Part shown: in pieces, positions 17,028-28,839 of the stretch
How the letters are laid out: each line of letters starts with the position of its first letter
Position numbering within the stretch: position 1 is the stretch's first letter
DNA from: Bacteroidota bacterium
GTDB lineage: Bacteria; Bacteroidota; Bacteroidia; Chitinophagales; Chitinophagaceae
DNA: 64,000 bases
Assembly (NCBI GenBank): GCA_030706635.1
Contig: JAUZOD010000005.1
Location: 1-64,000 of the forward strand
Direction: 5' to 3'
Translations under genes and position numbers: made by a program
Notes under the pieces: model-generated
What the model was told of the DNA's origin: nothing
Seen by the model: only the letters and a program-made list of their open reading frames with translations
The model's database searches: none

Positions 17028-17945
17028 TCAGTGACCGGCGGTATTGGTTAATGCAGCAGCCCCGAAAACACCGGCACTGTCTCCCAGTTCCGGCCTGATC
17101 ACCGGCACGCTGACGTAATTATTAAAGATGAAAGATTTTAGTGATTCTACTCCGTCGGTATAAATATCATCAATATTTCCAACGCCGCCGCCAACGACAA
17201 TGATATCCGGGTCCAGTATATTCGTGATTACGGAAACGGCCTTCCCAAAAAAATGGGCGAGCCGGTTGAGGGTTTGTTGAGCCGCAGCATCCTGATGTTT
17301 CAGGGCGACAATCTCCTTGAGTGATTTTTTTTCACCTGTAAGTCCCTCGTAATATTTTTGAAGGGCAGGGCCGGAGATCACTTTTTCCACGCAACCAATT
17401 TTGCCGCAATAACAGGGTCCTCCCGATTCATCCAGAAAATTGTGCCCCCACTCACCACCAATGCCGTGATGACCATCCCAGATTTTTCCATCGATCACGA
17501 TGCCGCCACCCACGCCGGTTCCCATAATTATTCCAAATACCATTCTGGCACGGGGAGCAATTTTTTTTACGCCTCCCCAGTTAGCCTCTGCAAGCGCAAA
17601 ACAGTTGGCGTCGTTCGCTAGGAATACAGGCATCTTAAGCCTGGCTTCCAGGTCCTTTTTGAGCGGTCGGTTATTTAGCACTGTGGCATTGCAGTTTTTC
17701 ATGGTTTGAGCAACCGGGTCAAGGATGCCCGGCGTTCCAAATCCGATGCTTTGCGCTGTCAACTTTGATTCAGACTCCATTTTCGCCACCAGTTTCTCTA
17801 TCTGACCGATCACATGATCGTATCCCCCGGATACTTCCGTGTCCATCCGGGTTCTTATCAGAGGCGTCGGATCGTTTTGATTTCTTAAAATAACACCTTC
17901 CAGTTTAGTTCCACCGAGGTCGATGCCCCACAAGGGTTGATTCAT
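17028..17945 (-). CDS. ROK-family sugar kinase
   Basis: This 305-residue protein has the ROK fold: an N-terminal ATP-binding DLGGTKLEG (res 9-17), the second phosphate loop GTGVGGG, and the ROK zinc site starting at GGEWGH, with His and the CYCGKIGCVE cysteines. Catalytic Asp lies in FLANDANCFAL. There is no DNA-binding domain, so it is a kinase and not a repressor. Likely substrates are glucose, N-acetylglucosamine or N-acetylmannosamine. It sits between kdsB and kdnB with short gaps (41 and 34 bases), so it may feed or recycle a sugar for lipopolysaccharide, but the exact hexose cannot be read from sequence. Confidence 0.88.
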   Translation of the reverse strand: MNQPLWGIDLGGTKLEGVILRNQNDPTPLIRTRMDTEVSGGYDHVIGQIEKLVAKMESESKLTAQSIGFGTPGILDPVAQTMKNCNATVLNNRPLKKDLEARLKMPVFLANDANCFALAEANWGGVKKIAPRARMVFGIIMGTGVGGGIVIDGKIWDGHHGIGGEWGHNFLDESGGPCYCGKIGCVEKVISGPALQKYYEGLTGEKKSLKEIVALKHQDAAAQQTLNRLAHFFGKAVSVITNILDPDIIVVGGGVGNIDDIYTDGVESLKSFIFNNYVSVPVIRPELGDSAGVFGAAALTNTAGH

Positions 17946-17986
17946 ACGGTTTGTTTTAATTTATGCTTAGGAAATTCAAAAGATGA

Positions 17987-18724
17987 TTATTTTTTTATTT
18001 CCAAAAATTGATTGGCTTTTTGCAGATCCGCAGGAGTGTCAATTTCAATTCCCATGTATTCGGTCACCACCATTTTTATGGGTATGCCGTGTTCCAGATA
18101 CCGGAGACATTCAATCTTTTCGGCGGCTTCCAGCGGGGTAACCGGCCATTTCGTAAAATTAAGCAGGGCCTGCTTTCTATACGCATATACGCCGATGTGT
18201 TCATAATAAGGGATACTGGTTCTGCCATCGCGGGGATATGGAATTATGCTTCTGCTAAAGAACAGGGAATTCATCTGCATGTCTACAGCAACTTTAACAT
18301 AGTTGGGGTCTTCGATGTTGTTTTGGTTTTTCATTATCTGCATGAGAGAAGCTACCTGCACGATGCCTTTTTCGTCCTCTTTAAAAATCTGCAGGAGTTT
18401 TTGCAAAGGCTCGCGTTGTACAAAAGGTTCGTCTCCCTGCACATTTACCACAACATCCACATCGATATCCTCAACAGCTTCCGCAATACGGTCACTGCCG
18501 CTTTCGTGTGGTTTACGGCTCATCCTCGCGTTGCCTCCATGACCCACAATTTCCTTATAAATGACATCGCTATCCGTGACCACCATCACCTGATCGAAAA
18601 GTGCGGTGGCCAATGTGTTGTCATAGGTATGGCGAATGACCGTTTTACGACCCAGTTCCTGCATGAGCTTGGCCGGAAAGCGGGTTGAAGCATATCTGGC
18701 CGGAATCAAAGCGATGGAATTCAT
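17987..18724 (-). CDS. kdsB: 3-deoxy-manno-octulosonate cytidylyltransferase
   Basis: This 245-residue enzyme activates Kdo (or 8-amino-Kdo) as the CMP-sugar for lipopolysaccharide inner-core synthesis in the cytoplasm. It shows the nucleotide-binding IPARYASTRFPAK (res 6-18), VVTDSDVI, the SGSDRIAEA segment, and VNVQGDEPFV with the metal-binding Asp. Length is typical of the family. It is the first gene of the run kdsB, ROK kinase, kdnB and GT14, and a TACTTTTG promoter box lies 14 bases before its ATG. In Shewanella the neighbouring kdnB and kdnA make the amino-sugar and KdsB there prefers it; whether this enzyme does is unknown. Confidence 0.95.
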   Translation of the reverse strand: MNSIALIPARYASTRFPAKLMQELGRKTVIRHTYDNTLATALFDQVMVVTDSDVIYKEIVGHGGNARMSRKPHESGSDRIAEAVEDIDVDVVVNVQGDEPFVQREPLQKLLQIFKEDEKGIVQVASLMQIMKNQNNIEDPNYVKVAVDMQMNSLFFSRSIIPYPRDGRTSIPYYEHIGVYAYRKQALLNFTKWPVTPLEAAEKIECLRYLEHGIPIKMVVTEYMGIEIDTPADLQKANQFLEIKK

Positions 18725-18737
18725 GAAGATCGTTTTT

Positions 18738-18745
18738 CAAAAGTA
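18738..18745 (-). promoter_or_regulatory. Likely -7 promoter box for the kdsB operon
   Basis: The minus-strand TACTTTTG matches the Bacteroidota TAnnTTTG box and lies 14 bases upstream of the kdsB ATG. That would give a very short leader. A TTG at the -33 distance is not evident. The 100-base gap to obgE contains no gene. Confidence 0.4.
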
Positions 18746-18824
18746 ATTTTTTAACGGTTTCGGGAAGTCAGAAATATTTTTCTTCCGGAAGCCGTGTCGG
18801 TCGGCCGCGGCAAAGGGAAAAACG

Positions 18825-19823
18825 CTATTTGTCCTCGTTCATAATACTCCATAACAAGTCTTTTAATGCCTGTATTCCATTTTGGGTAACTGATGAAATA
18901 AAAATATGGGGAACACCGGGCGGCAGTTCTTTTTCGATTTCTGACATTAATTCTTCGTCCAGTAAATCGCTTTTACTAATGGCGATCACAAAACGCTTAT
19001 GCAACAGTTCCGGATTGAATTGACGAAGTTCATTCAGCAAAACCTCGTATTCCTTCCGATGATCAGGACTATCTGCGGGTATCAGGAATAACAAGGCCAC
19101 ATTTCTTTCGATATGCCTTAGAAAGCGATGTCCGAGACCTTTTCCATCGGCGGCACCTTCAATAATGCCGGGCAGATCGGCGATACAAAAACTTTTGCCA
19201 TCCCGGTATTCCACCATGCCCAGTTGCGGGCTGAGGGTCGTAAATGCATAATCCGCGATTTTTGGTTTTGCTGCAGTAACAACAGAAAGCAGGGTTGACT
19301 TCCCGGCATTCGGAAAACCGACGAGGCCTACGTCGGCAAGCACTTTCAGTTCAAGTACCTTCCAGCCCTCCGTTCCCGGTTCACCGGGTTGAGCGTGTTC
19401 CGGTGCCTGGTTGGTGGGCGTTGCAAACCGGGCATTTCCCAAGCCACCGCGACCACCCTTTAACCAGATGATTTCCTGGCCGTCTTCCAGTATCTCCGCA
19501 TCTTTTGATCCGGTTTCTTCATCCCGTGCAATAGTGCCCAGGGGAACGTCTATGAAAATGTCTTTTCCGAACCGGCCGGTACATTTATTACCGCTTCCTG
19601 CTTCCCCGTTTTCGGCCAATACGTTCTTATAATAACGCAAATGTAACAGGGTCCAGAGGTTTTTATTGCCCCGGAGAATGATATGTCCACCCCTGCCTCC
19701 GTCTCCTCCGTCAGGCCCTGCCAGGGCATTGTATTTGGTGCGCAGGAAATGTTTAATGCCGGCACCACCGTGCCCGCTGCGACAAAAAACTCTGATCTGA
19801 TCTACAAAATTGCTTTTTTCCAC
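18825..19823 (-). CDS. obgE: Obg-type GTPase
   Basis: This 332-residue essential GTPase is associated with the large ribosomal subunit and ribosome maturation. The N-terminal Obg domain (res about 1-160) is rich in glycine ([17 protein letters not shown]). The G domain has G1 GFPNAGKST (about 166-174), G3 [10 protein letters not shown]4 ISKSD and G5 SSVTQNG. The C-terminal OCT domain of some Obg proteins is absent, as is usual in this phylum. The start is GTG at 19823, which begins the conserved MEKSNFVDQ segment. A TATCTTTG box lies 18 bases upstream. It follows the GH63 gene by 37 bases. Confidence 0.95.
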   Translation of the reverse strand: MEKSNFVDQIRVFCRSGHGGAGIKHFLRTKYNALAGPDGGDGGRGGHIILRGNKNLWTLLHLRYYKNVLAENGEAGSGNKCTGRFGKDIFIDVPLGTIARDEETGSKDAEILEDGQEIIWLKGGRGGLGNARFATPTNQAPEHAQPGEPGTEGWKVLELKVLADVGLVGFPNAGKSTLLSVVTAAKPKIADYAFTTLSPQLGMVEYRDGKSFCIADLPGIIEGAADGKGLGHRFLRHIERNVALLFLIPADSPDHRKEYEVLLNELRQFNPELLHKRFVIAISKSDLLDEELMSEIEKELPPGVPHIFISSVTQNGIQALKDLLWSIMNEDK

Positions 19824-19840
19824 TGAATAATTTCGGGCAG

Positions 19841-19848
19841 CAAAGATA
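19841..19848 (-). promoter_or_regulatory. Possible -7 promoter box for obgE
   Basis: TATCTTTG on the minus strand is an exact TAnnTTTG match 18 bases before the GTG start of obgE, in the short gap after the GH63 gene. No matching TTG was found at -33. It could allow obgE to be expressed apart from the upstream genes. Confidence 0.35.
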
Positions 19849-19860
19849 GCTGAATAAGGC

Positions 19861-22467
<2,607 letters not shown>

Positions 22468-22494
22468 GTATTCCAGTTAAAATACAGGGTCAGG

Positions 22495-24282
22495 TTACCT
22501 GTAAATCTTATCAATATACTCCTGGTATTTTTCGAGGATCACCTTTCTTTTGATATTCAGTTTTGGTGTGAGTTCGCCGGTTGCAACACTCCAGTCCATG
22601 GGCAACAGTTCAAATTTTTTGACCTGCTCCACGTGATTAAACTGTTGGTTGTAGTGGTCAATAATTTCTCTGTAAAACTTAATGACGGCCGGATTTGTAA
22701 TAATGGACTCGTAAGAATCCGTTGAGATCTGATGCTGCTGACACCATTCCGTTATCGCGCTGAATGCGGGTACGATGAGTGCACCCACAAACTTTCTTTC
22801 CGGACCAACCACGATAGCCTGTTCGATAAACCGGGATTCTCTCAGCTTATTTTCAATGGCTGCGGGAGCCACGTACTTTCCTCCACTCGTTTTGAACAAT
22901 TCTTTCTTCCTGTCCGTGATCCGCAGGAATTTTCCATCTTCAAACTGACCGATATCACCGGTATGGAGCCACCCGTTAATAACGGCTTCTGCCGTCAGGT
23001 CTGGTCGTTTATAATATCCTTTCATCACGCTTGGCCCCTTTACACAAATTTCCCCGTCGGCTTCCAGTCGTACCTCAATGCCATTAATGATCGGGCCAAC
23101 GGTTCCAAGTTTGCACAAACCCTTTCCTTTGCGGTTAACGGCAATGACCGGTGAGTTTTCTGTCGGACCATACCCTTCATAAATCGGGATGCCGGCAGCG
23201 GTGAACGTACGCAACAGCCTTTCCTGGCAGGCAGCCCCTCCCGTGATGACATATTTGATGTTATTCCCGAGCGCAGCGCGCCATTTATTAAATATTAATT
23301 TGTTGGCAATAGACAATTGAAAATTATACCAGAATCCGAGATTCCGGTTGTTGTCGTATTTTTTCCCCAATTCCACGGCCCAGAAGAATAATTTTCTTTT
23401 AAAGCCTTTGAGGTCTGCTCCTTTGGCCATAATACGCTCATACACCTTTTCGAGCAGCCGCGGAACTGCACAGAACAGATCCGGTTTTACTTCCAGCAGG
23501 TTGGCTCCAATGGTATCCATGCTCTCTGCATAGTAAATACTATTGCCGCTGAAAAGATAGATGTAGCTCACCATTTTTTCGAAGATATGGTTCAACGGTA
23601 AAAAACTGAGCGTTTTGAATTCGGGACGATCTTCAAAAGGAAAACTTTCTTTAGACAAGAGGACATTGCTGAGAATATTGTGATGCGTAAGCATAACCCC
23701 TTTAGGCGTTCCTGTTGTGCCGGAAGTATAAATGATGGTTGCCAGATGATCCGGAAGAATGTTTTTGCTGATGGTTTCTACCTGTTCGATCAGTGTGGGC
23801 GTCGCCAAATCCGGGACTGTTGACCAGTGATCAACCCCCGGTATTTGATCGAAGCTGTAAATATTCTTAATGGAAGGAACCCTGGGCAGAATCGCTGCTA
23901 TTTTTCGGTAGAGTTCATCACTACTCACAAAAACATATTTTACCGCAGCATCCTGAAAAATGAATTCGATCTCCAGCGGATTGGTGGTTGGATATATGGG
24001 TACGAGTACAGCACCCAGCTTTTGTACTGCCAGGTCGGTGGTCAGCCATTCTGCACGGTTATTCGAAATGATGCCGATCTTATCCTGGTTCTCAACTGTC
24101 ATATCGTTGCCGGATATGCCGAGGGACAGAAGTCCTGCTGCGAGCCTGTTTACGGAGGCGCCTATTTCCTGAGTACTGTATTTATGCCAGATGCCATTTT
24201 CTTTAGCGGCAAGCATATCTTCCTTTGGAAATTTTTCCAGCTGGTAAGCAATGCAATCAAATAGTCGCGTGGGTTTGGTCAT
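22495..24282 (-). CDS. Long-chain acyl-CoA synthetase (AMP-forming)
   Basis: This 595-residue ANL-superfamily enzyme activates fatty acids with ATP and CoA. The P-loop is TSGTTGTPKG (res 186-195). Further motifs are GYGPTENSP (A5), HTGDIGQF (A7), TDRKKELFKTSGGKYVAP (A8 hinge) and a C-terminal Lys in GELTPKLNIKRK. The length and the KPDLFCAVPRLLEKVYE segment match the FadD15/AMP-dependent synthetase group of long-chain synthetases. It probably sits at the inner face of the cytoplasmic membrane, supplying acyl-CoA for beta-oxidation or lipid remodelling. It follows a TPR gene by six bases and precedes the GH63 gene. Confidence 0.92.
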   Translation of the reverse strand: MTKPTRLFDCIAYQLEKFPKEDMLAAKENGIWHKYSTQEIGASVNRLAAGLLSLGISGNDMTVENQDKIGIISNNRAEWLTTDLAVQKLGAVLVPIYPTTNPLEIEFIFQDAAVKYVFVSSDELYRKIAAILPRVPSIKNIYSFDQIPGVDHWSTVPDLATPTLIEQVETISKNILPDHLATIIYTSGTTGTPKGVMLTHHNILSNVLLSKESFPFEDRPEFKTLSFLPLNHIFEKMVSYIYLFSGNSIYYAESMDTIGANLLEVKPDLFCAVPRLLEKVYERIMAKGADLKGFKRKLFFWAVELGKKYDNNRNLGFWYNFQLSIANKLIFNKWRAALGNNIKYVITGGAACQERLLRTFTAAGIPIYEGYGPTENSPVIAVNRKGKGLCKLGTVGPIINGIEVRLEADGEICVKGPSVMKGYYKRPDLTAEAVINGWLHTGDIGQFEDGKFLRITDRKKELFKTSGGKYVAPAAIENKLRESRFIEQAIVVGPERKFVGALIVPAFSAITEWCQQHQISTDSYESIITNPAVIKFYREIIDHYNQQFNHVEQVKKFELLPMDWSVATGELTPKLNIKRKVILEKYQEYIDKIYR

Positions 24283-24288
24283 GTATAA

Positions 24289-25302
24289 TCATTTAGCAGA
24301 TGCTGCGTGATAATTCTGTCCGGGCGGCACTTTAAAAACCCTGCCTTTTTGAAAGTTAATAAAACGGGTATAATCTTCGTCGTGCTGAGCCGTCCAATTT
24401 TGAAAGTTGGCAAGCCCCATGGCTGCACCAAAAACCCATTGGTTATAGGCATCAAAAAGTCCCAGTTTCATTAACTGTTGTTCATATTCAAATAGATGGA
24501 AGGGGAATTTGCCGGCATATTTATCGAACCATTCCAGGATGAATTTGCTGCGCAGGATGGTCAGGGATTCGGGAGAAATGCCCAGCGAAACTGAAGTTGA
24601 CTGATCATTTACTGTGTTCAGGTAGGCAGCAACAAAAGGATTCTTATTCATCAGAGACTTTGGCGTTTTCAGATCGAGGAATAGTTTTTTGTAGCCATCC
24701 ACCAGCAGGCTTTTAATTTCGGGTGTGCGCCGGCTGTAACTTTCGAGATTGATGAAAATTTCACCATAGATCAAAGCCCATACCTTATCGTAGGTGAGAT
24801 AGTAATACTTGCAGGCGTTATAGTAGTTGGAAGAATAGGAAGGATCCACTTCAATTCCTTTTTCCCAAAGGCGGATTGCTTCGGGATCCTGTTTTGTCCA
24901 AAGAATTTCTCCGTATTCATTATAAAGTTCCCCGCTATTCGGAAATTTTTTGATCCCCTGACGGTACATCTTGTCTGCTTCCTTTTTTTCCTCTATGGCT
25001 TTATAAGCCATGCCCAGGATTTGGTAACACTGTTCATCAGCATCCTTTCTGCTGACGAGTTTCCTGCCGGCTTCCACGGAAGCGCTGTAATTTTTTTGCA
25101 GATAGTAGGTGAATGCCAGGTCCTTTTGAATGGCCAGGTTATCCGGATCTGCCTTTAGTGCGTTATTTAATACAATGATCGCATTGGAATAATCTCCGCT
25201 CCACATGTAATTTTTAGCCACTTTATGAAGCGAATCTGCCGCCTGGCTGAAAGCGGAAAGACGGAGCAAAAAGAGACCGGCAAAGACGAGGACTTTTTTC
25301 AT
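24289..25302 (-). CDS. Exported TPR-repeat protein
   Basis: The 337-residue protein has a signal peptide (res 1-20, ending at FSQA) and tetratricopeptide helices from about 35 to 175, such as NAIIVLNNALKADPDN and KMYRQGIKKFPNSGELYNEYGEIL. A C-terminal half follows with no repeat that I recognise. TPRs serve as protein-protein scaffolds; no catalytic residues are seen. It is likely periplasmic. It lies between DUF1015 and the acyl-CoA synthetase gene on the same strand, with only six bases to the latter, suggesting co-transcription. Partners are unknown. Confidence 0.8.
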   Translation of the reverse strand: MKKVLVFAGLFLLRLSAFSQAADSLHKVAKNYMWSGDYSNAIIVLNNALKADPDNLAIQKDLAFTYYLQKNYSASVEAGRKLVSRKDADEQCYQILGMAYKAIEEKKEADKMYRQGIKKFPNSGELYNEYGEILWTKQDPEAIRLWEKGIEVDPSYSSNYYNACKYYYLTYDKVWALIYGEIFINLESYSRRTPEIKSLLVDGYKKLFLDLKTPKSLMNKNPFVAAYLNTVNDQSTSVSLGISPESLTILRSKFILEWFDKYAGKFPFHLFEYEQQLMKLGLFDAYNQWVFGAAMGLANFQNWTAQHDEDYTRFINFQKGRVFKVPPGQNYHAASAK

Positions 25303-25376
25303 GTAATGAATATAGGCCGAACGCTTAGAAAAATGACCTCCGGCTTGATTAAATTGTTCTTCAAAAATACAAATGC

Positions 25377-26606
25377 TCAGCGGATCAGATGTGTTAACAG
25401 CCCGTCCCGGAGTTTTGGTTCAAACCAGGTACTCTTGGGAGGCATGATCTGGCCATTGTCCGCAATATCAAACAACTGATCCATGCTTACCGGATAGAGA
25501 CTGAAAGCCACTTTCATATTTCCGCTATCCACTCTCTTTTCCAGTTCTTTTAATCCCCGCATGCCGCCCACGAAGTCAATGCGGTCATCCGTTCTAGGAT
25601 CCCCGATGCCCAGTAGCGGACTGAGGATATTTGCCTGGAGTATGGTCACGTCCAGAATGCCGATCGGATCTTTCCGGTAAGTGCCTTCCCTTGCTTCCAG
25701 CTGATACCAGGAGCCATCCAGATACATTCCGAAAGTATGCAAGCGGATTGGGGAAAAGGCGGTTTTGGATTTATCAACCCGGAAATCTTTGTTAAGCTTT
25801 TCAAGCAATTCTGCCGGCTTTAATCCATTCAAATCCCTGACTACCCGGTTATAGTCCAGAATCTGGAGTTCGTCGGAGGGAAAGAGGGTGGTGAGAAAAT
25901 AGTCCGCTTCGGGAGAAGCCTGATCCCCAAGGGTCTGTTTTACTTTTGCTGCGGAAGCCGCCCGGTGGTGACCGTCCGCGATGTAGGTAAACGGGATTTC
26001 GTTTTTAAAGATATCGGTGACCTGTTGAATAGTGTCGGGTTGATCGATTACCCAGATTACATGACCAATACCATCTTCGGCGGTAAACTCGTAAACGGGC
26101 TGGTGGTTTTTTTTCCAGGAATGAATGAGATCGCTGAACGTTTTATTGGATTTAAAAGCCAGAAAGACATTTCCGGTTTGTGCACCTGTAATCCGCATAT
26201 GATTGATGCGGTCCAGTTCTTTTTCAGGGCGGGTCAGTTCGTGTTTTTTGATGATGTTTTCTTCATAATCTGCAACAGCGCTAACGCAAACCAGACCCGT
26301 CTGGCTTTTGCCGTTCATGGTCAGCTGGTAGATATAATAAAACGGTTGCGGGTCTTTAAACAAAATTTTTTGGTCACGGAAAATAAAAAGATTGTCTTTC
26401 GCTTTACGATACACTTTTTCACTATGCGTATCTGTTTCGTCCGGCAGATCAATTTCTGCCTTGGTGATGTGCAGGAAAGAATACGGGTTGTTGCCAGCCG
26501 CAAATTTTGCTTCTGCACTGTTTAAAACGTCGTAAGGCGGCGACGCAACCTGAGCAGCAAAGGCTGGTTGTGGTCTGAGCGCACGAAAGGGAGAAATGAT
26601 GGCCAT
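25377..26606 (-). CDS. DUF1015 family protein
   Basis: The 409-residue cytoplasmic protein belongs to DUF1015. Typical family features are the N-terminal PFRALRPQ, ASPPYDVLN and a central YIADGHHRAASA with its His pair, plus ENGLxR-type conserved stretches replaced here by KKHELTRPEKE. The family's reaction is unknown. In Bacteroidota it is often encoded beside serC and serA, which suggests a link to serine or phosphoserine metabolism. Here it starts 12 bases after the serC stop, and serA is not present in the window. A conserved His-rich loop hints at metal or phosphate chemistry, but that is conjecture. Confidence 0.85.
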   Translation of the reverse strand: MAIISPFRALRPQPAFAAQVASPPYDVLNSAEAKFAAGNNPYSFLHITKAEIDLPDETDTHSEKVYRKAKDNLFIFRDQKILFKDPQPFYYIYQLTMNGKSQTGLVCVSAVADYEENIIKKHELTRPEKELDRINHMRITGAQTGNVFLAFKSNKTFSDLIHSWKKNHQPVYEFTAEDGIGHVIWVIDQPDTIQQVTDIFKNEIPFTYIADGHHRAASAAKVKQTLGDQASPEADYFLTTLFPSDELQILDYNRVVRDLNGLKPAELLEKLNKDFRVDKSKTAFSPIRLHTFGMYLDGSWYQLEAREGTYRKDPIGILDVTILQANILSPLLGIGDPRTDDRIDFVGGMRGLKELEKRVDSGNMKVAFSLYPVSMDQLFDIADNGQIMPPKSTWFEPKLRDGLLTHLIR

Positions 26607-26618
26607 ACGGGAGTAAAA

Positions 26619-27671
26619 TTATAATTCATTGATCAGGGCCGTCAAAGCTTTTACGCTTTCAAAAGGCAATGCGTTGTACAAAGAAACCCGGAATCCGCCT
26701 ACGCTGCGGTGGCCTTTCACGCCGACCATACCGGCCTGCTGGCAGGCATCCAGGAATTTTTTCTCCAGGGAATGATCCGGGATGAGGAATACCACATTCA
26801 TGCGACTGCGGTCTTCCCTGGCAACAGGAAGTTCAAATCCATGTTTTTCATCCAACGTCTTATACAGTAAATCGGCTTTTGCCCTGTTTATTTTTTCAAT
26901 TCCCTCAACCCCACCCATTTTTTTCAGCCACCGGAGGGTAAGTAAGCAAACATAGATCGCGAAAACAGGGGGCGTATTCAGCATGGAGCCGGCTTCGATG
27001 TGCTGACGGTAATCCATCATGCCCGGCAGTTTGCGATTTACTTTTCCAAGGATGTCCTGCCGCACAATCACCATGTTTACCCCCGCTGCGCCGATATTTT
27101 TCTGGGCACCCGCATAGATCATGGCGAAGCGGTTGAAATCCATCGAATGGCTTAGAATATCGCTGCTCATATCGGCTACCAGTGGTATGTTGGTCTCCGG
27201 TATATCAAACATTTCCGTCCCTTCAATGGTGTTGTTGGTGGTATAGTGAAAATATTTTGCATCTGCCGGAATGGCATAACCCTTAGGTATGTAGGTGTAG
27301 TTTCTGTCTTTTGAAGATGCAACAACCTTCACCTCTCCGAATAATTTGGCTTCTTTGATGGCTTTGGATCCCCAGACGCCGCAATCCAGGTAGGCCGCGG
27401 TTTCATTTTCATTCAGGAGGTTCATGGGAATCTGGAAGAACTGAGTAGTCGCTCCACCATGCAGGAATAATACAGAATGATCCCGGTCGAGGTGCATCAA
27501 TTCTTTCGTTAGCATGATGGCTTCATCCATTACGGATTGAAAGAGAGGTGTTCTGTGCCCGATCTCCAGGATGGAGAGTCCGGTGTCCCTGAAATTCAGG
27601 ATGCCCTGACTTGCTTCTTCAAAAACCTCTTTGGGTAAAATACTGGGTCCTGCATTGAAATTATGCTTCAT
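26619..27671 (-). CDS. serC: Phosphoserine aminotransferase
   Basis: This 350-residue PLP enzyme converts 3-phosphohydroxypyruvate and glutamate to phosphoserine and 2-oxoglutarate (serine synthesis), and the matching step of pyridoxal phosphate synthesis in organisms using that route. The start MKHNFNAGPSILP is canonical. HGGATTQF (71-78) binds phosphate and substrate, ADMSSD (167-171 region) holds the PLP-contacting Asp, and the Schiff-base Lys is K191 in YAGAQKNIG. Length is standard. It is followed closely by DUF1015. The serA dehydrogenase commonly found between the two is absent here, so it must lie elsewhere. Confidence 0.95.
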   Translation of the reverse strand: MKHNFNAGPSILPKEVFEEASQGILNFRDTGLSILEIGHRTPLFQSVMDEAIMLTKELMHLDRDHSVLFLHGGATTQFFQIPMNLLNENETAAYLDCGVWGSKAIKEAKLFGEVKVVASSKDRNYTYIPKGYAIPADAKYFHYTTNNTIEGTEMFDIPETNIPLVADMSSDILSHSMDFNRFAMIYAGAQKNIGAAGVNMVIVRQDILGKVNRKLPGMMDYRQHIEAGSMLNTPPVFAIYVCLLTLRWLKKMGGVEGIEKINRAKADLLYKTLDEKHGFELPVAREDRSRMNVVFLIPDHSLEKKFLDACQQAGMVGVKGHRSVGGFRVSLYNALPFESVKALTALINEL

Positions 27672-27755
27672 CGATCAGAATTTATCTGGAAAGAGATGCA
27701 AAATTACGAAAACCGACCCTGCCCGGACTCTTTTAGAGGCTGTTTTTTGTCCCGG

Positions 27756-28724
27756 TCATTGGTCACAATCCCATCCTATCACTTTTCCTTTTTTCCATTC
27801 CAGGTTGAGTATCTTGTATTCGTGCTGTTCGGCCAGGGTCAGGCTGTCATGCGCCAGACGATCTAACGAAGGCTGACCGGCGTTTACCCAGGCAGTATAC
27901 CAGAATGAAGCGACAGCAAAGATCGATTGCCGCATGCGGCGTTCAACCATATCGTTTAGTTTTTCGTTGTAAAGCCGGGCGTAAGCGGTGGAATATTGCC
28001 GGACCAGCATTCCCTTGCGTTCTTCAAAAGCATACTTCTGATCTGTCCGGATGTGCGCATTAGCCTCGCGTTCACAACGAAGCACGGTATCCGCTGCGGC
28101 TGCACTTTCCAGCAGACGGGCCCAGATAAAAGCACCGGGATCCGGGATATAAACCGCTTTGCCAATAAAAAAATCCCATTCCTTCGCTGCAAATAATTCG
28201 GGTATGCGCGATTCCCAGAATGCGTGAATGCCCAGTTGGTTTGTGAATTGGCCGTTGTGGTTGCTGCAGGCGTGCAGGGGAACATGGGCATCGGCAATAT
28301 AGTGACCGATTTCGGCGGAATATTTCAGGATGAGCCGGCAGTCTTTTTCGCGGAAGGCCTTTGTGAGCCGGTTGAGCATAGTTTGTATCCACCATGGAAC
28401 AATTCCGTACGCCTGAAGGGTATCGGCAGAAAATTTGTCCACCGCCGCTTTGTAACTGCGTGGAAGATCACGAAACGGGGAAATACCATAATGGTCGATA
28501 TCCATGAAATGATGAGCGCCTTCCGAAGCCGCAACATATCGTCTTTTATCCGGATCAACGGCATGTTCGGTCAGGAAACCGATATTCTGCTTATAGAGGA
28601 TCATCATCTGCGGCGGTAATAGAAAAACCGCATGGTAGTTGATCTGTTCGTGCATGTAAAATCCCCAGCAAAACACCCGGATGTAAATCAACAGGCCGGC
28701 AAAACACAATATTCCCTTTTTCAT
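27756..28724 (-). CDS. Exported zinc-dependent phospholipase C / S1-P1 nuclease-like protein
   Basis: The 322-residue protein has an N-terminal hydrophobic signal (res 1-19) directly followed by W20-G21, the site where the mature alpha-Trp of the zinc phospholipase C/P1 nuclease superfamily usually starts. Putative zinc ligands are H25, H71 or H72 with D75 and D77 in HHFMDID, H141 and D145 in GHYIADAHVPLH, H151, and H167 with E171 in HAFWES. This pattern fits the trinuclear zinc site. It probably hydrolyses phosphate esters in lipids or nucleic acids in the periplasm. The two activities cannot be distinguished here. It appears to be monocistronic, between serC and DUF502. Confidence 0.8.
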   Translation of the reverse strand: MKKGILCFAGLLIYIRVFCWGFYMHEQINYHAVFLLPPQMMILYKQNIGFLTEHAVDPDKRRYVAASEGAHHFMDIDHYGISPFRDLPRSYKAAVDKFSADTLQAYGIVPWWIQTMLNRLTKAFREKDCRLILKYSAEIGHYIADAHVPLHACSNHNGQFTNQLGIHAFWESRIPELFAAKEWDFFIGKAVYIPDPGAFIWARLLESAAAADTVLRCEREANAHIRTDQKYAFEERKGMLVRQYSTAYARLYNEKLNDMVERRMRQSIFAVASFWYTAWVNAGQPSLDRLAHDSLTLAEQHEYKILNLEWKKGKVIGWDCDQ

Positions 28725-28839
28725 AAGGAGATTTGAATGCTGCTAACCGGGCCCGAATCTAAAAATCTTTATTCTTTTTCATGAACATCACTTTCGAACT
28801 GAATTTCGTGCAGATAGGCCCAGTTAACCGCTAAGCCGA

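Noticed and set aside
18008-18688. A 226-codon plus-strand frame
   Set aside because: Antisense to kdsB; no motif and implausible composition.
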